Below, one piece after another: positions 57,601 through 64,000 of a stretch of DNA of 64,000 bases. The stretch covers positions 62,001-126,000 of the forward strand of contig NZ_CAXBIB010000009.1 of assembly GCF_963975745.1 (NCBI RefSeq), written 5' to 3'. Numbering within the stretch: the stretch's first letter is position 1; every line of letters starts with the position of its first letter. The notes under the pieces are model-generated. The model saw nothing but the letters and a program-made list of their open reading frames with translations. It was not told the DNA's origin and searched no databases. The DNA comes from Parvibaculum sp963975745 (GTDB lineage: Bacteria; Pseudomonadota; Alphaproteobacteria; Parvibaculales; Parvibaculaceae). The position numbers were made by a program, and so were the translations under genes.

Positions 57601-58305
57601 CTAATATCGATGGTCGGCGGCTGCCAGCAGGATCGCGGCAAAGCCTTTGGTCGCGGTTTTCCGGGCTCCGGCCTCGTCGAGCCCGTCAATCAGGTTTGCC
57701 GGTGTCTCCTTCATCCGATGCATGGCCGCCCAGGCAATGATCTCGATGGCGAGGCGTGCTGACAGCCGTATCGCCGGGCCGGGAGCGCCGGGCCGACCTG
57801 CCACTTTCAGCGCCACGGCGGCGATGTCGTCGCGGTAGTGACTACGCATGTCGGTCGAGAGCAGGGCATCGAACTCCGGAACCTCGCGGGCGCAATGATC
57901 GAGCAGCCAGACGGCGCGGCGCGCCTCGTGCAGTATGTCGTAAAGCTCGCCGCCGATGGTCGCCAGCGTTGTGCGATCGGGCTTTGCACCGGGGTTCAGC
58001 GCCTCTTGAAGCGCCGGCCATTCGGCAACTTCCGCGACGCGGGCGGCATAGACAGCCACCGTTTTCTCGATCCCGGGATCGGCGAGGGGCAGGGCGAGCC
58101 TGTCGAGCGGACGGCCGCAGACCTTGAGGACGGCGAGGTGAAACAGCGCCTCCTTGCTGGTGACATAGAGATAGAGCGTCCCGGCGGAAACGCCTGCCGT
58201 CCGCGCCACGTCGGCCATCTGGGTGCGCTTGATGCCCATGTCGGTGAAACAGGTCACCGCCGCCTCGGCGATGTCGTCCAGTCGATTCTCGGCCTTGCGT
58301 CTCAT
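57601..58305 (-). CDS. TetR/AcrR-family transcriptional regulator
   Basis: A 234-residue repressor-type protein. The N-terminal helix-turn-helix is RTQMADVARTAGVSAGTLYLYVTSKEALFHLAV (about residues 26-58); the C-terminal ligand domain is helical and not assignable. ATG 58305 has GGGAGAG upstream. It is divergent from the PQQ dehydrogenase; a 15-bp palindrome in the gap is a plausible operator for both. Confidence 0.9.
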   Translation of the reverse strand: MRRKAENRLDDIAEAAVTCFTDMGIKRTQMADVARTAGVSAGTLYLYVTSKEALFHLAVLKVCGRPLDRLALPLADPGIEKTVAVYAARVAEVAEWPALQEALNPGAKPDRTTLATIGGELYDILHEARRAVWLLDHCAREVPEFDALLSTDMRSHYRDDIAAVALKVAGRPGAPGPAIRLSARLAIEIIAWAAMHRMKETPANLIDGLDEAGARKTATKGFAAILLAAADHRY

Positions 58306-58393
58306 CTCTCTCCCTTTGCGCCGCTGCCCCAAAAGGCCGGGCGATGCCAATTTCGTCAAGCCGCTTGCATCTGCCATCTGTTTTTGTTATATG

Positions 58394-58408
58394 AATGAAT
58401 GATTCATT
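58394..58408. promoter_or_regulatory. Candidate TetR operator upstream of the PQQ dehydrogenase
   Basis: AATGAAT-G-ATTCATT is a perfect 15-bp palindrome. It directly follows a TTGCAT-N17-TATATG promoter-like pair, so a bound repressor would block transcription of the dehydrogenase. It lies 18 bp before that gene's ATG and 88 bp before the regulator's. Confidence 0.7.
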
Positions 58409-58425
58409 TATCAAGAGGGTTTCCG

Positions 58426-60351
58426 ATGTCCCGTCGGTATTTTGCGTTGGGTGTTCTGACGTCCCTTCTTGTTGCGGTTCCGGCCTTGGCCGCGGACTGG
58501 AGGCATTACGGCGGCGACGCCGGCGGCCAGCGCCATTCGGCGGCGGCAGAGATCACGCCCGCCAATGTCGGCAGGCTGAAACCTGTCTGGACCTACCGGA
58601 CCGGCGACATGGAGGCGCGTGCCGACGACATGAAGCACAGTGCCTTCGAAGGGACGCCGATTCTCGTTGGCGGTTTGTTGATCTTCTGTTCGCCCTTCAA
58701 TGAGGTCATTGCGCTCGATCCGGGTACAGGCGCCGAGAAATGGCGCTACGACCCGAAAGTGACGACCGGCTACCGGCCGGGCAATCAATTCGTCTGCCGG
58801 GGCGTCACCCAATGGAGCGATGCGGAAGCCGCGCCGGGCGATCTCTGCGCGACGCGGCTCTTCATGGGCACGGTCGACTCGCGGCTGATCGCGCTCGACG
58901 CGCCGACCGGGCAGCCCTGTCTCGGTTTCGGTATGGATGGCGAGGTCCGCATCGATCCCGGCATGGATCTCCAATGGCCCGGCGAATTCCAGATCACCTC
59001 GCCCCCCGCCGTGGCCAAGGGCGTCGTCGTCATCGGTTCGTCGATCAGCGACAATCGCCGCGCCGACGCGCCGAAGGGCAGCGTGCGCGCCTTCGATGCG
59101 CGCAGCGGCAAGCCGCTCTGGGCATTCGATCCGGTGGTGCGCGGCGCCGAGGACTTTCCGGAGGACTGGCCGCGCGGCGTCGCGGCGCGCACCGGTCACG
59201 CCAATGTCTGGGCGCCGATGTCGGCCGACGAGGGGCGTGGACTTTTCTTCCTGCCGACGTCATCGCCGAGCCCCGATTTCTTCGGTGGCTTGCGCTCGGG
59301 CGACAATCGCTATTCGAATTCCGTCGTCGCGCTGGAGGCGACAACGGGAAATGTCCGCTGGCATTTCCAGACCGTGCATCACGACGTCTGGGACTACGAC
59401 CTGCCGGCGCAGCCGAGCCTCGTGACCTTGCAGCGCGACGGCAAACCGCTCGACGCCGTCGTGCAGGTGACGAAGCAGGGCTTCGTTTTCGTCTTCGACC
59501 GCGACACCGGCAAGCCCGTCTTCGAAATCGAGGAGCGCCCCGTGCCGCAGGGCGGCGCGGCGGGCGAGTTCCTGTCGCCGACGCAGCCTTTTCCGGTCGT
59601 ACCGCCGCCGCTGGTGCCGCAGACGCTGTCGGCCGACGATGCCTGGGGCCTGACTTACTGGGACCGCAAGGCCTGTCGCGAGAAGATTGCCGGTGCGCGC
59701 TCCGAAGGCATCTACACGCCGCCTTCGGCGCAGGGCACGATTATGTATCCCTTCACTGGCGGCGGCGCCAATTGGGGCGGCATGGCCTTCGATCCGGCGA
59801 GCCAGCTCATGTACATCAACACCAGCCGCACCGCGCATCTGATCACGCTGATCCCGTCGGAAGACTTCGAGGCGGCGAAGGCCGCCCAACCGAACGAGGA
59901 AATCTCGCCGCAGGCGCCGGCGCGCTGGGCGGTGAAGCGCGAACTCGTTCTGTCGCCCCTCGACCTGCCCTGCAATCCGCCGCCCTGGGGCATGCTGACG
60001 GCGGTCGATCTTTCCGACGGCACGATCGCCTGGGAAAGCGTGCTCGGCACGGTGCGCGATCTCGCGCCGGTGCCGCTGCCGTGGAAACTCGGCACGCCCA
60101 ATCTCGGCGGTCCCATCGTCACGGCGGGCGGCGTCGTTTTCATTGGCGCGGCGATGGACGACTACCTGCGTGCCTTCGATGCCGCGAGTGGCGAAGAGCT
60201 CTGGAAGGGCCGCCTGCCGGCCGGCGGGCAGGCGACGCCCATGACCTATGAATGGGACGGCCGGCAATATGTCGTCATCGCGGCCGGCGGCCATTCGCGC
60301 GCGGGTACGAAACTTGGCGATTCCGTCGTGGCCTTCGCGTTGCCGGAATAG
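58426..60351 (+). CDS. PQQ-dependent dehydrogenase, periplasmic, glucose-dehydrogenase-like
   Basis: A 641-residue quinoprotein. A Sec signal (YFALGVLTSLLVAVPALAADW) leads to an eight-bladed propeller with repeated W-motifs (RLKPVWTYRTGD, LDPGTGAEKWRYDPK, FDARSGKPLWAFDP, DLSDGTIAWESVLG, FDAASGEELWKGRLP). It resembles the soluble part of membrane glucose dehydrogenase but lacks the N-terminal membrane helices of E. coli Gcd, and has no cytochrome domain. The substrate is unknown (alcohol, aldose or similar). No PQQ-synthesis genes are in the window. ATG 58426 follows GAGGG. It is divergent from a TetR gene with an operator-like palindrome. Confidence 0.88.
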   Translation: MSRRYFALGVLTSLLVAVPALAADWRHYGGDAGGQRHSAAAEITPANVGRLKPVWTYRTGDMEARADDMKHSAFEGTPILVGGLLIFCSPFNEVIALDPGTGAEKWRYDPKVTTGYRPGNQFVCRGVTQWSDAEAAPGDLCATRLFMGTVDSRLIALDAPTGQPCLGFGMDGEVRIDPGMDLQWPGEFQITSPPAVAKGVVVIGSSISDNRRADAPKGSVRAFDARSGKPLWAFDPVVRGAEDFPEDWPRGVAARTGHANVWAPMSADEGRGLFFLPTSSPSPDFFGGLRSGDNRYSNSVVALEATTGNVRWHFQTVHHDVWDYDLPAQPSLVTLQRDGKPLDAVVQVTKQGFVFVFDRDTGKPVFEIEERPVPQGGAAGEFLSPTQPFPVVPPPLVPQTLSADDAWGLTYWDRKACREKIAGARSEGIYTPPSAQGTIMYPFTGGGANWGGMAFDPASQLMYINTSRTAHLITLIPSEDFEAAKAAQPNEEISPQAPARWAVKRELVLSPLDLPCNPPPWGMLTAVDLSDGTIAWESVLGTVRDLAPVPLPWKLGTPNLGGPIVTAGGVVFIGAAMDDYLRAFDAASGEELWKGRLPAGGQATPMTYEWDGRQYVVIAAGGHSRAGTKLGDSVVAFALPE

Positions 60352-60428
60352 CCAGCAATCCGCTTGTCTTTGTCCCGTGCCTCCCCGCAGTATTGCGTCA
60401 GAAAAGCAAAACAGGGGAGGCACGGGTC

Positions 60429-61208
60429 ATGACCGTCTACAGTAACGTCACCATCGAGAAAAAAGGCGCGGTGGCGCTGGTACGCTTCGACCGCAAGGGC
60501 GCACGTAACGCCTTCAATCAGGAAACCATTCTCGAACTCACCGATGTCGCTCGCCGCTTCCAGGACGATCTCGAGACCCAGGCCGTCGTGCTGACCGGTA
60601 CGCGCGAGGCTTTCTCGGGTGGTATCGATCTCAAGGAACGTGCAACCCGCGCGGTGACGGCCGGCACCGATCTCGAGCTGCGCCAGACCTATTATCGCGG
60701 CGTCCGCCTCTGTCAGGCCTGGGAGGACATGCCGCAGATCACAGTTGCCGCCATCGAGGGCATGGCGGTCGGCGCCGGCGTCGCGCTGCCATTGGCACTC
60801 GACTGGCGGGTGATGGGCAAGGGCGCCTTCCTCTATGTGCCGGAAGTGAAAATCGGCATCAATCTGCAATGGGGCGCGCTGCCGCGCCTGATCACGCTGG
60901 TGGGGCCGGCGCGTGCCAAGCGCATCTGCATTCTCTGCGAGCGCATGAGCGCCGATCACGCACTCGACTGGGGGCTCGTCGAAGAGGTTGCCGAGGACGG
61001 TCATGTGGTCGAGAAGGCGATGGAACTTGCCGCCGCCGCCGCGTCGATGCCGGCGCCGGCCGTGCGCATGGTCAAGGAAGCGGTCAACGCGACCGCCTAT
61101 GCGCTGCACAAGGCGACCAGCTATGCCGATGCCGATCAGAGCCAGCTCTCGACCAATTTCCGCTCGGCGCAGGAAGAGAGCGACAAGTTCGTCAAGGGCA
61201 GGAAGTAG
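60429..61208 (+). CDS. Enoyl-CoA hydratase/isomerase (crotonase) family protein
   Basis: A 259-residue crotonase-fold protein. ARNAFNQETILEL and AFSGGIDLKERA (oxyanion-hole loop), ITVAAIEGMAVGAGVALPLALDWRVM and VPEVKIGINLQWGALPRL mark the family. The position that holds the first catalytic glutamate in mitochondrial hydratase appears to be alanine (GAGVALPL versus GGGCELA), while the PE glutamate is present, so the reaction may differ from simple hydration. It starts 77 bp after the PQQ dehydrogenase and may be co-transcribed. Confidence 0.88.
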   Translation: MTVYSNVTIEKKGAVALVRFDRKGARNAFNQETILELTDVARRFQDDLETQAVVLTGTREAFSGGIDLKERATRAVTAGTDLELRQTYYRGVRLCQAWEDMPQITVAAIEGMAVGAGVALPLALDWRVMGKGAFLYVPEVKIGINLQWGALPRLITLVGPARAKRICILCERMSADHALDWGLVEEVAEDGHVVEKAMELAAAAASMPAPAVRMVKEAVNATAYALHKATSYADADQSQLSTNFRSAQEESDKFVKGRK

Positions 61209-61211
61209 CGT

Positions 61212-61934
61212 TCAGACGACGGTTTTGGCCTTCAGCCGCATCGCGATCTGTTCCAACGATTGCAGGTGGTTGCCTTCCTTGACCACATCATAGACAGCGA
61301 TGTTCATCGCGCGCACCGACTTGCGCACGATCGCGCGCGTCTCGGGATGCTCGTCGAAATCGATGACGTTGAAGCAGCAGGTGTTCTGATCGATGGCGGC
61401 GAAGGTCGAAAGTCCGGTGCCGAAGGCCCAGCCGAGCACCAGACGATTGATGCCGCCATGTGCGACCAGCGCCAGCGTGTCCCATTCGGGCTCGGCGATC
61501 AGCGCCTCGAGCCCCGTCACCACGCGCGTATTCACTTCCTCGAAGCTGTCGCCGCCGGTATAGCGCGCGCCGGGCTTGTGGGCGTCGCGGAAGGCATAGG
61601 CAATCTCGCCGAGATCGGAAATCTGGGCACGGAAATTGGTGTCGCTCTGCAGCTCGACAAAGGCGTCGTGGCGTTCGACGGCAAGGCCGCGTCCGGCCAT
61701 CAGCAGTTCGGCGGTCTCGACCGCACGCGGGAAGCGCGACGCCACCACGCGGTCGAAGGGGATATTGGCCAGCGCCTTGCCGGTCAGCGCCGCCTGTTCG
61801 CGGCCCCAGTCGGTCAGCGGCACGGCGGCCGAATCGGCCACGCGGTTGCCCTTGTCGTCGACATAGGAAACATCGCCATGGCGAAACAGATAGATGCGGC
61901 GGCGGCGTGCGCCGTCGAAGGCGGTACGAAGCAT
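61212..61934 (-). CDS. Histidine phosphatase family protein
   Basis: A 240-residue phosphoglycerate-mutase-like phosphatase. The catalytic RHG motif is at residues 18-20 (YLFRHGDVSY), followed by LTDWGREQAALTGKAL, a conserved arginine in VASRFPRAVETAELL, and the second histidine in LALVAHGGINRLVLG. The substrate is unknown. It is 63 bp downstream of purB on the same strand and convergent with the crotonase gene. Confidence 0.88.
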   Translation of the reverse strand: MLRTAFDGARRRRIYLFRHGDVSYVDDKGNRVADSAAVPLTDWGREQAALTGKALANIPFDRVVASRFPRAVETAELLMAGRGLAVERHDAFVELQSDTNFRAQISDLGEIAYAFRDAHKPGARYTGGDSFEEVNTRVVTGLEALIAEPEWDTLALVAHGGINRLVLGWAFGTGLSTFAAIDQNTCCFNVIDFDEHPETRAIVRKSVRAMNIAVYDVVKEGNHLQSLEQIAMRLKAKTVV

Positions 61935-61997
61935 CGGAAATCCCCGGAATTGCAGTGCCGCGCAGTATAGAGCGGATTGTGACGGCAGGGTGAAGCC

Positions 61998-63341
61998 TTA
62001 CTCCGCCGCCTTGCCCTTGCTTGCTGCCGCCATTGCTTCCTTGCCGAACACCCGGGCGAAGATCGTGTCGACCTGCTTGGTGTGGTAGCCGAGGTCGAAC
62101 AGGGCTTCGAGTTCGGCGGCCGAGAGCTTTGCCGACACGTCCTTGTCGGCCTTCAACAGTTCGAGGAAATTGCCTTCCCCACGCCAGACCGGCATGGCGT
62201 TGCGCTGCACCAGGCGATAGGCGTCCTCGCGGCTCGCGCCCTTCTGCGTCAGCGCCAGCAGTACACGCTGCGAATGGACGAGGCCGCCCAGCCTGTCGAG
62301 GTTCTTCTGCATCTGCTCGGGATAGACCAGCAGCTTGTCGATGACGCCGGTGAGGCGGACGAGGGCGAAGTCGAGCGTTACGGTCGCATCCGGGCCGATC
62401 ATGCGTTCGACCGAGGAGTGCGAAATATCGCGCTCATGCCAGAGCGCCACATTCTCCATCGCCGGGATCGCCATGCCGCGCACGAGACGGGCCAGCCCGG
62501 TCAGGTTTTCGGTCAGCACCGGGTTGCGCTTGTGCGGCATTGCCGACGATCCCTTCTGGCCTTCGGAGAAAAACTCCTCGGCTTCGAGCACTTCGGTGCG
62601 CTGCAGATGGCGGATTTCGGTGGCCAGACGTTCGATCGACGACGCGACGACACCCAGTGTCGCGAAATACATCGCGTGGCGGTCGCGCGGGATCACCTGC
62701 GTCGAGACGGGCTCGGGCTCAAGCCCCAGCGCCTTTGCGACATGTTCTTCCACACGCGGGTCGATATTGGCGAAGGTGCCGACCGCGCCCGAGATGGCGC
62801 ATGTCGCGACTTCCTTGCGTGCGTTCACCAGCCGCTCGCGGCAGCGTTCGAACTCGGCATAGGCCTGCGCCATTTTGAGGCCGAAGGTCACCGGCTCGGC
62901 ATGGATGCCATGGCTGCGGCCGATCGAGACCGTGTCCTTGTGTTCGAAGGCGCGGCGCTTGAGGGCGGCCAGCAGCGCGTCCATGTCGGCCAGCAGAATG
63001 TCGGTCGCGCGCACCAGCTGCACATTGAAGCAGGTGTCGAGTACGTCCGACGAGGTCATGCCCTGATGGACGAAGCGCGAATCCTCGCCGATGAATTCGG
63101 CCAGATGCGTCAGGAAGGCAATGACGTCGTGCTTCACTTCCCGTTCGATCTCGTCGATCTTCGCAACGTCGAAGACCGCCTTGTCGCCGCGCGCCCGGAT
63201 ATTCTTTGCCGCTTCCTTCGGGATCACGCCCAGTTCCGCCAGCGCCGTGCAGGCATGCGCCTCGATTTCGAACCAGATGCGGAACTTCGTCTCGGGTTCC
63301 CAGATGGCGACCATTTCGGGCCGCGAATAACGGGGGATCAT
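61998..63341 (-). CDS. purB: Adenylosuccinate lyase PurB
   Basis: A 447-residue enzyme acting twice in purine synthesis (SAICAR and adenylosuccinate cleavage). Motifs: FVHQGMTSSDVLDTCFNVQLVRA, IGRSHGIHAEPVTFGLK (general acid His), and the signature GQKGSSAMPHKRNPVLTENL. ATG 63341 (MIPRYSRPEMVAIWEP) is the family start. It is separated from purCSQL by a five-gene accessory block and the DUF1476 gene. Confidence 0.97.
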   Translation of the reverse strand: MIPRYSRPEMVAIWEPETKFRIWFEIEAHACTALAELGVIPKEAAKNIRARGDKAVFDVAKIDEIEREVKHDVIAFLTHLAEFIGEDSRFVHQGMTSSDVLDTCFNVQLVRATDILLADMDALLAALKRRAFEHKDTVSIGRSHGIHAEPVTFGLKMAQAYAEFERCRERLVNARKEVATCAISGAVGTFANIDPRVEEHVAKALGLEPEPVSTQVIPRDRHAMYFATLGVVASSIERLATEIRHLQRTEVLEAEEFFSEGQKGSSAMPHKRNPVLTENLTGLARLVRGMAIPAMENVALWHERDISHSSVERMIGPDATVTLDFALVRLTGVIDKLLVYPEQMQKNLDRLGGLVHSQRVLLALTQKGASREDAYRLVQRNAMPVWRGEGNFLELLKADKDVSAKLSAAELEALFDLGYHTKQVDTIFARVFGKEAMAAASKGKAAE

Positions 63342-63522
63342 CGGCGCCTCTCGAGTGTTGGCGGGGCGGGCTTGCAGGAATGAGGCAGGGTGTAGCACCT
63401 GCATCCCGGGCGCTCAATAGGCCGCCGCAACTGGCGGATTTCCTTCCAAATCCGGTCGCCGCTGCGTTACCTTGACCGCCAAGCCGCGGCAGGCGGCAGC
63501 CAACATAAGGGAGGATCGGGCG

Positions 63523-64000
63523 ATGGGCAGGGCGCTTTCACGCAGGCATTTTCTGAAATCGACGGCGGCGACGGCCGTTGTTGCGAGCGCCTATGGAGCG
63601 GGTTTCCGCCCGGCGCTGGCCGCGCCTGATCTCGCGCGGCTCGATGCGCTGGGTCAGGCTGAGCTTGTCGCCAGGGGCGAGGCGACGGCGCAGGAACTGG
63701 TCGACGCGGCGATTGCCCGAATCGAAGAGGTCAATCCGCAGGTCAATGCGGTCGTCACCGAACTCTTCGAGCGCGGGCGGGAGGCAGCGCGTGGCGAACT
63801 CCCCGAGGGCCCCTTCACCGGCGTTCCCAATCTCGTCAAGGATCTCGACAATCTAGCCGGCGCGCGCACGACGTCCGGCTCGCGCCTCTTTGCCGACAAT
63901 ATCGCGGCGGCGACGGACCCCTTGATTACCGCCAACGAGGCAGCCGGTTTCATTATGGTCGGCAAGTCCAATACGCCCGAATTCGGTCTGCTGGGGACGA
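63523..64000 (+). CDS. Amidase-signature family hydrolase with Tat signal (3' end outside window)
   Basis: The first 159 codons of an amidase. The N-terminus has a twin-arginine signal (SRRHFLKSTAATAVVASAYGAG), so the enzyme is probably exported folded. It then follows the family: GEATAQELVDAAIARIEEVNPQVNAVV, GPFTGVPNLVKDLDN with the catalytic lysine (KD), and ARTTSGSRLF. The Ser-cisSer catalytic residues would lie beyond the edge. GGAG precedes the ATG. It is divergent from purB. The substrate is not determinable. Confidence 0.88.
   Translation, partial: MGRALSRRHFLKSTAATAVVASAYGAGFRPALAAPDLARLDALGQAELVARGEATAQELVDAAIARIEEVNPQVNAVVTELFERGREAARGELPEGPFTGVPNLVKDLDNLAGARTTSGSRLFADNIAAATDPLITANEAAGFIMVGKSNTPEFGLLGT

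Noticed and set aside
1..64000. CRISPR arrays, tRNA genes and prophage genes
   Set aside because: No regularly spaced repeats, no cloverleaf or CCA-type tRNA ends and no phage structural or integrase genes were recognised. The only intact mobile gene is the IS110 transposase.

Overview
The window is chromosomal DNA of a GC-rich alphaproteobacterium. The markers are FlaF/FlbT, FliX, CckA, a DksA without zinc cysteines, a DUF1476 zeta-type ATPase inhibitor, a GAAC-N7-GAAC SOS box and several TTAA-N7-TTAA CtrA boxes. The gene content would suit a Parvibaculum/Rhizobiales-like or Caulobacter-like lineage, but that placement is inference. No tRNA, rRNA or CRISPR array was recognised.

Layout. 1-10.3 kb holds the C-terminal part of the mutasome polymerase ImuC/DnaE2, a small membrane protein, a HlyD/FtsX-permease/ATPase exporter operon, a CoxE-like VWA protein, a putative periplasmic protein, a DCC thiol protein, a saccharopine-dehydrogenase-like/DUF4166 protein and a MoxR ATPase. 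10.5-40.9 kb is a large flagellar cluster: flgE-flgK-flgL; flaF-flbT and two flagellins; a TPR glycosyltransferase-like gene; flgI-flgJ-flgN-like divergent from fliX; dksA; flgFGAH; fliL-fliM-DUF6468-motE; a 1165-residue TPR protein; fliOP; and flgBC-fliEQR-flhB. cckA follows directly. fliF, fliG, flhA, fliI, flgD, motAB and flbD are not in the window. 43.5-52.4 kb holds a fatty acid desaturase, recA, alaS, icd, trmJ, rpsD, grxD and bolA. 52.4-56.7 kb is purL-purQ-purS-purC and the DUF1476 gene. 57-61.9 kb is an accessory block (PAS protein, TetR regulator, PQQ dehydrogenase, crotonase-like protein, histidine phosphatase) before purB. A Tat-exported amidase runs off the right edge.

Regulation can be read from the intergenic sequence. 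Strict TTAA-N7-TTAA boxes lie before fliX, the 1165-residue TPR gene and flgB. A repeated palindrome GGCA-N5-TGCC lies upstream of sigma-54-like (GG-N10-GC) promoters of flgE, a flagellin and flgF. This resembles the Caulobacter CtrA -> sigma-54/FlbD hierarchy, and the CtrA-activating kinase gene cckA sits at the end of the cluster.

The least expected region is 15.5-17.0 kb. An IS110-family element (15553-16668) splits a REP-like palindrome so precisely that the empty site can be rebuilt with a duplicated GG. The rebuilt palindrome and an inverted copy at 16922-16952 bracket a decayed GIY-YIG nuclease gene, forming a unit of about 0.3 kb with GTGTCATCCCGG at both ends. The 167-nt leader of the IS110 transposase folds like a bridge RNA.
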